Part shown: positions 16,686 to 24,505 of the stretch, piece after piece
How positions within the stretch are numbered: position 1 is the first letter of the stretch
Layout of the letters: every line of letters begins with the position of its first letter
Source: Longimicrobiales bacterium
Lineage (GTDB): Bacteria > Gemmatimonadota > Gemmatimonadetes > Longimicrobiales > Gaopeijiaceae
Length of the DNA stretch: 64,000 nt
Assembly (NCBI GenBank): GCA_028284495.1
Contig: JANQRP010000014.1
Span: forward strand, 62,001 to 126,000
Direction: 5' to 3'
Program-made: the position numbers and the translations under genes
The notes under the pieces: generated by a model
What the model was told of the DNA's origin: nothing
The model's input: only the letters and a program-made list of their open reading frames with translations
The model's database searches: none

Positions 16686-17745
16686 CATCGGGCGGCCGGG
16701 CCCGTGGGTGACCATCCTCGCCGGCGGCGTGGGATCCAGGTTCTGGCCCATGAGCACCCCGGCCCGACCGAAGCAGCTTCTCGCGCTCGCCTCCGAACGG
16801 CCGCTGATCCGCGACACCTTCGATCGCGCGCTCCGGCTCACCCGGCCGGGGCGGGTCCGCATCCTGACCGGACCGGCGCTCGTGGATCCGTTCCGCAGCG
16901 TCCTCCCGGACCTGGACGAGGGCGCCTGCATGGTCGAGCCTCGCGCCCGCGGCACTGCTCCCGCGCTGGCATGGGCGGCCTGGGCAGCGCTGCGGGAGGA
17001 CCCCGACGCGGTCATGGTCTCGCTCCACGCGGATCACCGGGTCGAGCCCGAGTCCGCATTCACGGCGCTCCTCGCGGACGCCGTCGCGATCGCAGCGGCC
17101 AGCGGTGCCCTCCTGACCGTGGGTGTCCCCCCGACCCGGCCGGAGACGGGGTACGGGTACATCCAGCCCGGCGCCGAGATCGCCGCAGAGGGCGGGACCC
17201 GCGCCCGAGCCGTGGCGGCGTTCCACGAGAAGCCCGACGCCGCCACGGCGGAGGCCTACGTGGACGCCGGCCACCTCTGGAACACCGGGTTGTTCGTCTG
17301 GCGGGCCGATCGCTTTCTCGACGAGGTTCGTGAGCACGCTCCGGACGTCGGCGCGGCCCTCGACCATCTCGAAGGGGGGGACGTGAACGCCTACTTCGAT
17401 GCCGCGCCCCACATTTCCGTCGATCACGCCGTGCTCGAGCGATCGGCTCGCGTCGCGGTGGTGGACGCGACCTTCGCCTGGGACGACGTCGGAAGCTGGA
17501 GCGCCCTCGCGCGGACGCGCCCGTCGGACGCCGACGGAAACGTGGCCGTCGGACCGGTGCACGTGGCCGACGGGCGGCGAAACATCGCAGCCTCCGACGC
17601 GGATCCGGTTGTCCTGTGGGGCGTCGACGACCTCGTCGTGGTGAGCGCCTCCGGCGTGACGTTCGTGACGACCCGCGAGCGAGCGCCCGACCTTAAGCGG
17701 CTTCTCGTCGAACTCCCCGACACGGTCAGGAACCCGAACACATGA
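16669..17745 (+). CDS. Mannose-1-phosphate guanylyltransferase
   Basis: Makes GDP-mannose from GTP and mannose-1-phosphate for glycan synthesis. The nucleotidyltransferase signature is VTILAGGVGSRFWPMSTPARPKQLL near residue 14-38. Further family motifs are VEPRARGTAPALAWAAWAAL, SLHADHRV, ETGYGYIQPG, FHEKPD, LWNTGLFVWRAD and FAWDDVGSW. Its 358 residues match the monofunctional class (no isomerase domain). The annotated GTG at 16669 lies inside the response regulator gene; another GTG at 16708 (MTILAGG) would be nearly too short for the fold, so the earlier one is preferred. It overlaps the next gene by four bases. Confidence 0.9.
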   Translation: MTFSTDIGRPGPWVTILAGGVGSRFWPMSTPARPKQLLALASERPLIRDTFDRALRLTRPGRVRILTGPALVDPFRSVLPDLDEGACMVEPRARGTAPALAWAAWAALREDPDAVMVSLHADHRVEPESAFTALLADAVAIAAASGALLTVGVPPTRPETGYGYIQPGAEIAAEGGTRARAVAAFHEKPDAATAEAYVDAGHLWNTGLFVWRADRFLDEVREHAPDVGAALDHLEGGDVNAYFDAAPHISVDHAVLERSARVAVVDATFAWDDVGSWSALARTRPSDADGNVAVGPVHVADGRRNIAASDADPVVLWGVDDLVVVSASGVTFVTTRERAPDLKRLLVELPDTVRNPNT

Positions 17746-19076
17746 GCCGCCTCATCCTGGTCGAGCGTACGCCGGGGCCGGCGTGGTCCGTGGTGACCTC
17801 GACGCGCCCGATCGCCTCGCTCCGCTTCGGCGCCGACACCCTGTCGGATCGCATCGCGCGCTGGTCTGGCGCGGACTGCGACGGTGCACTCCTCCGGGGC
17901 GCGCTGGAGGGCTTCGAGGAGGAAGGCTCGATCCGTGGCGTATCGGCCCCGCCAGCCGCGGGATCGGGCGGCACCCTCTTCTGGAACAGCCGGGCCGTGC
18001 CATCCGTCGGCACGCCGCGCCCCGAGTTCGGTGAGCGGCCCGCGGTGATCGAGATCGACGGCCGTTACGCCGGTCTCTGGCTTCCCCCCGGTCGCCCCCT
18101 TCCGCCCTCCGCCGGCGACCTCCCCGACGGACGCTCCCCCGCCGACCGCCCCGGGCTCACCGCCGACGACGGCGACGTCCCGGTGCGGCGCGTGGACGGC
18201 GTGTGGCTCGACGGGCCCTGGGACCTCATCGCCCACAATCGGCGGTTCCTCGCGGCCGATCTCGAGGCGTTCCACGGGCTCGGCACGGACGGTACGCCGA
18301 CCCATCACCGGTACGAGGGAAACCCGGGGGTCTGGGTCGAACGGCACCATCCGATATGGGTCGAGGACGACGTCGACATCGGTCCAGGCGTCGTGATCGA
18401 CGCCCGCGAGGGTCCGATCAAGCTCGATCAGGGCGTGCGTGTCTCCGGTCCGGCGCGGCTCGTGGGTCCGCTCCACCTCGCGTGGGACAGCTGGATCCTC
18501 GGCGGATCCGTGGCGACGAGCTCCATCGGACCCGTGTGCAAGGTGCACGGCGAGGTATCGGACTCGGTCCTGCTCGGATGGTCCAACAAGGCCCACGCCG
18601 GACATCTCGGCCACGCGCTGCTCGGACGGTGGGTCAACCTCGGGGCGCACACCTCGAACTCCGACCTCCGCAACGACTACGGCTCCGTGAAGGTGCAGAT
18701 CGACGGCGAACGGGTCGACACCGGCATCACCAAGCTCGGATGCATGATCGGGGACCACGTGAAGACCGGGATCGGCACGCTCCTGCCGACGGGCGCGATG
18801 GTCGGCGCGGGCACGCAGATCGCCACCGGGGGCTTCACGTCGGCGAGCGTGCCCCCGCTCTGCTGGGTCACCGCGGACGGCACCGTGCCCTACCGCTTCG
18901 ACCGGTTCCGAACGGCCATGCACGCCGCGATGGCGCGCCGGTACGTCGTCCCGTCGGACGGCATGGTCGAGATCTTCCGGCGGCTCCACGCGGAAGTCCA
19001 CGGCGGCAGCGGAGCGGACGGCCGGAGTACCGGCGCCGACCGCGCCGACGCCCCTCGTCCCCATGGGGAGGCGTGA
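17742..19076 (+). CDS. GlmU-family sugar nucleotidyltransferase-like protein
   Basis: A 444-residue protein with a C-terminal left-handed beta-helix and an atypical N-terminal domain. The N-terminus (LILVERTPGPAWSVVTSTRP, then RFGADTL and LFWNSRAVP) fits the NTP_transf_4-type group rather than a classical GT-A domain with a GxGTRM loop, which is absent. From about residue 195 hexapeptide-type repeats appear (HHPIWVEDDVDIGPGVVIDA, GPIKLDQGVRVSGPARLVGP), then LGWSNKAHAGHLGHALLGRW and NDYGSVKV. Family members are annotated as putative sugar-1-phosphate nucleotidyltransferases; activity is unproven. It sits in an operon with GDP-mannose synthesis. Confidence 0.8.
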   Translation: MSRLILVERTPGPAWSVVTSTRPIASLRFGADTLSDRIARWSGADCDGALLRGALEGFEEEGSIRGVSAPPAAGSGGTLFWNSRAVPSVGTPRPEFGERPAVIEIDGRYAGLWLPPGRPLPPSAGDLPDGRSPADRPGLTADDGDVPVRRVDGVWLDGPWDLIAHNRRFLAADLEAFHGLGTDGTPTHHRYEGNPGVWVERHHPIWVEDDVDIGPGVVIDAREGPIKLDQGVRVSGPARLVGPLHLAWDSWILGGSVATSSIGPVCKVHGEVSDSVLLGWSNKAHAGHLGHALLGRWVNLGAHTSNSDLRNDYGSVKVQIDGERVDTGITKLGCMIGDHVKTGIGTLLPTGAMVGAGTQIATGGFTSASVPPLCWVTADGTVPYRFDRFRTAMHAAMARRYVVPSDGMVEIFRRLHAEVHGGSGADGRSTGADRADAPRPHGEA

Positions 19077-19894
19077 GGTTCTCGGTCCTCGGCAGCGGCA
19101 GCCGGGGGAACGCGACGCTGGTGGAGGTCGGCGAGACCCGGCTGCTCGTCGATGCCGGCTTCAGCGCCCGCGACCTCACGCGCCGTCTGGCCGAGCTCGA
19201 CGTGGATCCCGAGAGCGTGGACGGCATCGTGGTCACCCACGATCACGGCGACCACACGCGGGGGATCGGCGTCTTCGCCCGCCGCTACGGGACACCCATC
19301 TGGCTCACCGACGGAACCCGCGACGCCTGCGCCACCCTGCTGCGCGGCGGGGAGACGCTCCATCCGTACCGGCCGGGTCACCCCTTCGGCGTGGGCGCCG
19401 TACGCGTGGAGCCCTTCCTCACCGTCCACGACGCCGTGGACCCGGTGGGCGTGGCGCTTGCCGACCCCGAGAACGGATACCGCCTCGGCATCGCCACCGA
19501 CCTCGGCCGGCCGACGAGCGGCATCCGCCTCGCGCTGGCCGAATGCGACGGGCTCGTCCTGGAGGCCAACCACGACGAGTCGCTGCTGCAGGAGGCGCCG
19601 TATCCGTGGAGCGTGAAGGCGCGTATCCGGTCGAGCCACGGGCACCTCTCGAACCACGCCGCCGCGCGGTTCGCCTGCGAACTCCTGCACGAGCACCTGA
19701 CCACCGTGGTGCTCGCACACCTCTCCGCCGAATCCAACCGCCCCTCCCTCGCTCACGAAGTCGTCGGCGCCGCCCTCGATCGGGCCGGCTTCACGGGCAC
19801 CCTGACCGTCGCCGACCAGGACCACCCCACCCCGTGGTTCGACCTCGCCCGAAGCCGGGTCGCTTCGGGGCCCAGTCAGTTCAGGCTGTTGTAG
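19073..19894 (+). CDS. Metallo-beta-lactamase fold hydrolase, WalJ/YycJ-like
   Basis: A 273-residue MBL-fold enzyme. The start RFSVLGSGSRGNATLVE and the metal motif VVTHDHGDHTRG (residues about 56-67) are typical of the WalJ/YycJ branch, with further ligands in TVHDAVDPVG, LVLEANHDESLL and SSHGHLSNHAAA. WalJ proteins are linked to cell-wall/DNA exonuclease roles in Firmicutes; the function here is not known. The GTG at 19073 overlaps the GlmU-like stop (GTGA). Its stop lies a few bases before the first structured repeat element. Confidence 0.88.
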   Translation: MRFSVLGSGSRGNATLVEVGETRLLVDAGFSARDLTRRLAELDVDPESVDGIVVTHDHGDHTRGIGVFARRYGTPIWLTDGTRDACATLLRGGETLHPYRPGHPFGVGAVRVEPFLTVHDAVDPVGVALADPENGYRLGIATDLGRPTSGIRLALAECDGLVLEANHDESLLQEAPYPWSVKARIRSSHGHLSNHAAARFACELLHEHLTTVVLAHLSAESNRPSLAHEVVGAALDRAGFTGTLTVADQDHPTPWFDLARSRVASGPSQFRLL

Positions 19895-19898
19895 CTGC

Positions 19899-20063
19899 GG
19901 GGCGAGGCGACATCGTCGGTCCCTGGACCGCTCGCTCTCTTCCGGAGGGTTGAACGGGCGCGCTCGCTGGCGGCTCCGCCCTGCGCGGTCGGGTCGGCCC
20001 CTCAGGCGTCCTCGCCTGAGCAGGGCTCCGAGCCTCCCGGGACCGACGATGTCGCCCCACCCC
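19899..20063 (+). repeat. Structured repeat element, copy A
   Basis: An element bounded by inverted arms 19899-19923 and 20039-20063; within them 19906-19923 and 20039-20056 are 18-bp perfect complements, and two mismatches occur further out. Inside, in order, are a 13-mer (19925-19937, GGACCGCTCGCTC), a 23-base spacer, a 25-mer (19961-19985) and, after 28 bases, a 24-mer (20014-20037). Within the core, GGCTC and GCCCTGC of the 25-mer can pair with GAGCC and GCAGGGC of the 24-mer. It starts 5 bases after the WalJ-like stop. It could be a transcribed RNA, a terminator or a small palindromic mobile repeat. Confidence 0.85.
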
Positions 20064-20224
20064 TGCCGGCAGCGCGCACGTGAGCGTAGGCGACGCGGCT
20101 CCGGCGGGATACTCATCCGCACTCTACACGACGCCAGACCCGTCCCCGACGCCCACGCGCCCCCAGAATGCACGAAGGCGGTCGGGCGCCAGCCTCGACC
20201 GCCCACCCGCGCGCCCCTGCCCGC

Positions 20225-20392
20225 CCGGGCGGGACGGGGGCGTGGTGCCCAGGAGGCTCGGAGCCCTGCTCAGGCCGTCACGCCCCACGTGCCCCCTCGC
20301 CCCACGCAGGGCGGAGCCGCCAGCGAGCGACCCAGCCCCATTCTCCAGAGCCGAGCGAGCGGTCCGGGGCACCACGCCCCCGTCCCGCCCGG
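20225..20392 (-). repeat. Structured repeat element, copy B (inverted)
   Basis: Second copy of the element, in opposite orientation. Its arms 20225-20250 and 20367-20392 are 26-bp perfect complements but have no similarity to the arms of copy A. The same core blocks recur identically and in the same order on the minus strand: 13-mer (20353-20365), 23-base spacer, 25-mer (20305-20329), 29-base spacer and 24-mer (20252-20275). One base separates core and arm at each end, exactly as in copy A. It ends 29 bases before the RseP stop codon. The 161 bases between copies (20064-20224) hold nothing I recognise. Confidence 0.85.
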
Positions 20393-20421
20393 CTCACACC
20401 TGAGACGCCACGAGGAGAGCC

Positions 20422-21786
20422 CTAGAGCCCCACCAGCCGGAGGAAGTCGTTGAAGAGCGCGAACACCATGATGCCCATGATCACGACGAAACCGACGTTC
20501 GACCACCTGAGCCGCTGCTTCACCGACAGCGCCTGACCCCGAAGAGCCTCGATCGCGAGAAAGACGAGGTGGCCGCCGTCGAGCACCGGAATCGGCAGCA
20601 GGTTCAGGATGGCCAGGTTGATGCTGAAGAGCGCCATGAAGCCCAGGAAGGCCTGGAGACCCATCTCGGCCGCCCGACCCGACGCGGCGCCGATGGTCAC
20701 GATGCTGCCCATGTCGCGTGGGTTGACGGCGCCCGTGAAGAGGCCCCCGAGGAACGAGAGGATGTCACCGGAGACCTCAACGGTCCGTCTGTAGCCATAC
20801 ACGATCGCCTCGCCCGGCGGGACGCGCTCGTAGACCACCCGGTCGGGATCGACGGGTTCGACCACCCCGATCCGGCCCACCGTGATCGATCCGCCGTTGA
20901 CCGCGTCGGCCACCTCGACCGGCTCGGGCGTGACCGTGCGGGTGAGGCGCCCGCCGCTCCGCTCGATCGTGAACTCCGTGGCCACGTCGGGCCGCGCGCT
21001 GACCAGATCGACCATCTCCCACCACGTCTCGACCGCCTGACCGTCGATCGCCACGACCCGGTCTCCTGCCTCGAGTCCCGCGCCGTCCGCCGCCGATCCC
21101 GGGACGACCTGGCCGAACTCGGGCTCCAACCAGAAGCGGAGGGCGCTCGCGAGCCGGGCGCGTTCCTCCTCACTCGCCGGCACACGGATCTCCACCGTGG
21201 CGGCCGGGCTGCGGGTCTCGATCGTGAGCGGACCCGTGGGCGCCTCGAACAGACCGTTCCGGACCTCGCCCCAGTGCGCGACCTCGGTACCACCCACCGA
21301 CACGATCTCCGAACCGACCTGCAGCTGGCCGAGCGCCCCGGCGCCTGCCGGGATGAGTTCGCCGTTGATGTCGCCGATGCGCGTCGTGTTCTGTTCGGCG
21401 AATCCGATCACCCCGACGGTGTACGCATAGGCCGCGAAGGCGAACAGGAAGTTCATGATCACGCCGGCCGAGATGACGAACGCACGCGCCAGAACCGACT
21501 TGGAGTCGTAGTCCTTCGACGGATCGCGGTCCCCGGACGACGTCTTGCCGCCCTCCAGCTCCTCCATGAGCTCGTCATCCATGCCCTGCATCTTCACGTA
21601 GCCGCCCAGCGGAATCGCCGACAGCACGTACTCGGTCTGACCGTGGACGAAGCCGAGCAGTTTCGGCCCGAACCCGATCGAGAACCGCTCGACTCCGATG
21701 CCGACGGCCTTGGCGGCGGCGAAGTGCCCGAGCTCGTGCACGAAGATGAGCACACCCAGGACGATGATGGTCGCGAGAATCGTCAT
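20422..21786 (-). CDS. rseP: Site-2 protease RseP
   Basis: Intramembrane zinc metalloprotease that cleaves anti-sigma factors and remnant signal peptides. The 454 residues include HELGH in helix 1 (VLIFVHELGHFAAAK), a membrane helix near 105-125 (ISAGVIMNFLFAFAAYAYT), and two PDZ-like segments around 140-290 (LQVGSEIVSVGGTEV; AGLEAGDRVVAIDGQAV). The third zinc ligand lies in NLLPIPVLDGGHLVFL, and a final helix ends the protein. It is the last gene of the rpsB-to-rseP block, nine bases after dxr. Confidence 0.95.
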   Translation of the reverse strand: MTILATIIVLGVLIFVHELGHFAAAKAVGIGVERFSIGFGPKLLGFVHGQTEYVLSAIPLGGYVKMQGMDDELMEELEGGKTSSGDRDPSKDYDSKSVLARAFVISAGVIMNFLFAFAAYAYTVGVIGFAEQNTTRIGDINGELIPAGAGALGQLQVGSEIVSVGGTEVAHWGEVRNGLFEAPTGPLTIETRSPAATVEIRVPASEEERARLASALRFWLEPEFGQVVPGSAADGAGLEAGDRVVAIDGQAVETWWEMVDLVSARPDVATEFTIERSGGRLTRTVTPEPVEVADAVNGGSITVGRIGVVEPVDPDRVVYERVPPGEAIVYGYRRTVEVSGDILSFLGGLFTGAVNPRDMGSIVTIGAASGRAAEMGLQAFLGFMALFSINLAILNLLPIPVLDGGHLVFLAIEALRGQALSVKQRLRWSNVGFVVIMGIMVFALFNDFLRLVGL

Positions 21787-21795
21787 GTCGCGGTC

Positions 21796-22989
21796 CTACC
21801 CGTTGCGAAGCGATGCGAGGGATTCGGAAGCGTACGCACGCGCGGCCTCGTCCGCGCGCACGACGTCGTCGATCGAACTCGGTACACCGGAGCCCACGAA
21901 GTCGATCGCGCCCGCCACGATATCCGCCATGTCGTGGAATCGGCAGCGCTCCTCGAGGAAGGCCGCGACGGCGATCTCGTTGGCGGCGTTGAAGGCGGCC
22001 GTCGCTACACCGCCGCGGCGTCCGGCACCGACACCGACACCGAACATCGGAAACGCGGCCTCGTCGATCGGCTCGAAGGTGAGGGGCGACGAGGCCACGG
22101 GGTCGTACCCCTGGAGGCACCGGTCCTCGATACGGTCGGGCCACGTCAGCGCGTAGAGAATCGGGATCTCCATCGTCGGATCCCCGACCTGCGCGAGTAC
22201 CGAGCCGTCCACGAACTCCACGAACGAATGGATGATCGACTGCGGGTGCACGACGGCCTCGATGCGGTCGTATTCGAGTCCGTACAGGACGTGCGCCTCA
22301 ATGACCTCGAGCGCCTTGTTGGCGAGCGTGGCGGAGTCGATGGTGATCTTGGCACCCATCTCCCAGGTGGGGTGCCGAAGGGCGTCTGCCGGGCGCACGT
22401 CGGCCAGCTCGTCGGCCGAGCGCCCGCGGAACGGTCCGCCGGACGCAGTGAGGACGATGCGCCGGACGGTGGCCCGGTCGCATCCGGCAAGGCACTGCAG
22501 GATGGCCGAGTGCTCCGAGTCGATCGGCACGATCTCGCCGCCGGTGCGTTCGGCCACCCCGAGGACGAGGTCGCCGCCCGCCACCAGCGATTCCTTGTTG
22601 GCGAGCGCGACGCGCTTGCCCTCCTCGAGCGCGGCGAGCGTGGGTGCGAGTCCCGCTGCGCCGACGACCGCATTCACGACCACGTCCACGCCGTCCAGCC
22701 GGGCCAGGTCCGCCACCGCATCGGGGCCTCGGTGCCAGACTACGCCGTCGGCCGGAAGCGCCGCCGAGGCGTCCGCCACCGCGACGTGCGCCGGACGGAA
22801 CTCCCGGACCTGCTCCGCGAGGGCGTGGACGCGCCGGTTCGCGGACATCGCCACGACCTCGAATCGGCCGGGATGGCGACGCACGACTTCGAGCGTACTG
22901 CGTCCGATCGAGCCGGTGGATCCGAGCAGCGCGATCCGAATCGGGGCCGTGTCTGCGCCGGCCGAGCCGGCTCCGCCGACCCCGCTCAC
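21796..22989 (-). CDS. dxr: 1-deoxy-D-xylulose 5-phosphate reductoisomerase
   Basis: Second enzyme of the MEP isoprenoid pathway, converting DXP to MEP with NADPH. The 397-residue protein has the nucleotide-binding start IALLGSTGSIGRSTLEVV, the active-site loops ALANKESLVAGG, VPIDSEHSAILQCL and LTASGGPFRG, and HPTWEMGAKITIDSATLANK, all diagnostic. The C-terminal helical domain follows NAANEIAVAAFL. The GTG at 22989 lies inside a 17-bp tandem duplication at the junction with cdsA. Confidence 0.97.
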   Translation of the reverse strand: MSGVGGAGSAGADTAPIRIALLGSTGSIGRSTLEVVRRHPGRFEVVAMSANRRVHALAEQVREFRPAHVAVADASAALPADGVVWHRGPDAVADLARLDGVDVVVNAVVGAAGLAPTLAALEEGKRVALANKESLVAGGDLVLGVAERTGGEIVPIDSEHSAILQCLAGCDRATVRRIVLTASGGPFRGRSADELADVRPADALRHPTWEMGAKITIDSATLANKALEVIEAHVLYGLEYDRIEAVVHPQSIIHSFVEFVDGSVLAQVGDPTMEIPILYALTWPDRIEDRCLQGYDPVASSPLTFEPIDEAAFPMFGVGVGAGRRGGVATAAFNAANEIAVAAFLEERCRFHDMADIVAGAIDFVGSGVPSSIDDVVRADEAARAYASESLASLRNG

Positions 22990-23019
22990 GGAATCACCCC
23001 GATCACGGAATCACCCCGA
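22986..23019. repeat. 17-bp tandem duplication at the cdsA/dxr junction
   Basis: TCACGGAATCACCCCGA occurs twice in direct succession (22986-23002 and 23003-23019). One copy contains the end and stop of cdsA, the other the GTG start of dxr. Without the duplication the two genes would overlap by GTGA, as other pairs in this window do. Confidence 0.95.
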
Positions 23020-23887
23020 GCAGCTCGAGCATGAGCCACGTGAAGGGGAACGTCCAGATGAGCGAATCGACGCGGTCGAGCACGCCGCCATGACCCGGGA
23101 AGACGCGGCCCGAATCCTTCACACCCGCCTCTCGCTTGAGCGCCGACTCGACGAGGTCGCCGACCTGTGCCACGACGCCGATCACCGCACCGATCAGCGC
23201 CGCCTCGGCCGGACTCACTGCGAGCACGGGAAGCTCGTCCAGGAACCACACGGCGCAGGTCATGGCGGCGGCGATCGACCCGACCAGACCGCCCGCGGCG
23301 CCCTCCCACGTCTTTCCGGGCGAAAGCGAGGGAAAGAGCTTGGTGCGGCCGACCGCGTGGCCCACGAAGTAGGCCGCGGAGTCGTTGGCCCAGGTGACGA
23401 GAAGCGGAAGGAGGATGAATCCCATCGCCGCGAGCAGCTCTTCGGGAGCACCCGCGCCACGCGTCTCGGGGAGCGCGCGCAGGATCGGCACGAACGCCAG
23501 CGGTACGCCGACGTAGAGCACGCCCGATACCGTGGTCGACGCGGCCCCGATCGGTGAACCGCCCGGCCAGCGCAGGTGCAGCGCCACCGCGAAGCTCGCG
23601 GCGTAGAGACCGAGCAGGAGCCCGAGGGCGGGAATCGCGAAGGCGTCCACGGTGGGCGCGCCGGTCGCGATGAGCACCGCGGCGCCGGCACCGACCGCGC
23701 CGATCTCGCGAAAGGGGCGCTCGCCGCTGCGCCGACGCATGCCGTAGAACTCGGCGGCGCCGATCAGCGCGGTCACGGCCATCAGGCCACCGAGCACCCA
23801 CCCGTCCACCACCAGCGCGCCCAGAACGATCGGGATGCCGATGGCGGCCACGCCCAGGCGGGTGGCGAGGTCCCCGGGACGACTCAC
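23003..23887 (-). CDS. cdsA: Phosphatidate cytidylyltransferase
   Basis: Integral membrane enzyme producing CDP-diacylglycerol from phosphatidate and CTP. The 294 residues contain about eight hydrophobic helices, and the C-terminal CDS signature is clear: SLSPGKTWEGAAGGLVGS, then QVGDLVESALKREAGVKDSG and PGHGGVLDRVDSL. It starts with GTG at 23887, 41 bases after frr. In many bacteria uppS (undecaprenyl diphosphate synthase) sits between frr and cdsA; it is absent here. Confidence 0.95.
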   Translation of the reverse strand: MSRPGDLATRLGVAAIGIPIVLGALVVDGWVLGGLMAVTALIGAAEFYGMRRRSGERPFREIGAVGAGAAVLIATGAPTVDAFAIPALGLLLGLYAASFAVALHLRWPGGSPIGAASTTVSGVLYVGVPLAFVPILRALPETRGAGAPEELLAAMGFILLPLLVTWANDSAAYFVGHAVGRTKLFPSLSPGKTWEGAAGGLVGSIAAAMTCAVWFLDELPVLAVSPAEAALIGAVIGVVAQVGDLVESALKREAGVKDSGRVFPGHGGVLDRVDSLIWTFPFTWLMLELLGVIP

Positions 23888-23928
23888 GGAAGCGGTGCGG
23901 AGGAGAGAGAGGACGCGGGCGACGGCGA

Positions 23929-24480
23929 TCAGATCGCCATCACCTCGGCTTCCTTCTTCTGAAGCATCTCGTCGATGCGGTCCGTGAAGCTGTGCGTGAT
24001 CTTGTCGATCTCGTCGAGCTGACGGTGCCCCTCGTCCTCGCCGATCTCGTGATCCTTCATCTGCTTCTGGACCTCGTCACGCGCGTTCTTCCGCGCGTGC
24101 CGAAGCGAGATCCGACCCTCCTCGGCCATCTTGTGGAGCAGACGGGCCAGCTCCTTCCGACGCTCCTCGTTGAGGGGCGGGATCGGGATCCGGATGATGT
24201 TGCCGTCGTTGGCGGGATTGAGACCGAGGTCGCCCTGCATGATCGCCCGCTCGATGTCCGGAAGAACCGTCTTGTCGAAGGGCTGGACCACGAGCAGAGC
24301 CGGCTCCGGCGCGTGCACCGATGCCACCTGGTTCAGCGGCATCTTCCCGCCGTACGCCTCGACCCTGACGGTGTCGAGGAGCGACGGCGTCGCCTTGCCC
24401 GTCCGTACCGACGAGAACTCCCGGGCCATCGCCTCGAGAGCCTCCTCCATCCGCTGCTTCGCTTCCTTGATCGTCGCCAT
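23929..24480 (-). CDS. frr: Ribosome recycling factor
   Basis: RRF splits post-termination ribosomes together with EF-G. The 183-residue protein has the normal length and motifs: FSSVRTGKATPSLLDTVRVEAYGG, PFDKTVLPDIERAI, LGLNPANDGNIIRIPIPPLNEERRKEL and KNARDEVQKQMKD. The ATG at 24480 (MATIKEAKQRMEEAL) matches the family start. It follows pyrH after 25 bases. Confidence 0.97.
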   Translation of the reverse strand: MATIKEAKQRMEEALEAMAREFSSVRTGKATPSLLDTVRVEAYGGKMPLNQVASVHAPEPALLVVQPFDKTVLPDIERAIMQGDLGLNPANDGNIIRIPIPPLNEERRKELARLLHKMAEEGRISLRHARKNARDEVQKQMKDHEIGEDEGHRQLDEIDKITHSFTDRIDEMLQKKEAEVMAI

Positions 24481-24505
24481 CGTCGGTGTCTTCCCTGGTT
24501 CGTCG

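Noticed and set aside
19895..20421. Small coding genes in the convergent gap
   Set aside because: Open frames there are short, low-complexity and overlap the inverted repeat blocks; the repeats explain the sequence better.
20569..23034. Plus-strand open frame of 821 codons
   Set aside because: Antisense to rseP and dxr; His/Arg/Asp-rich shadow sequence.
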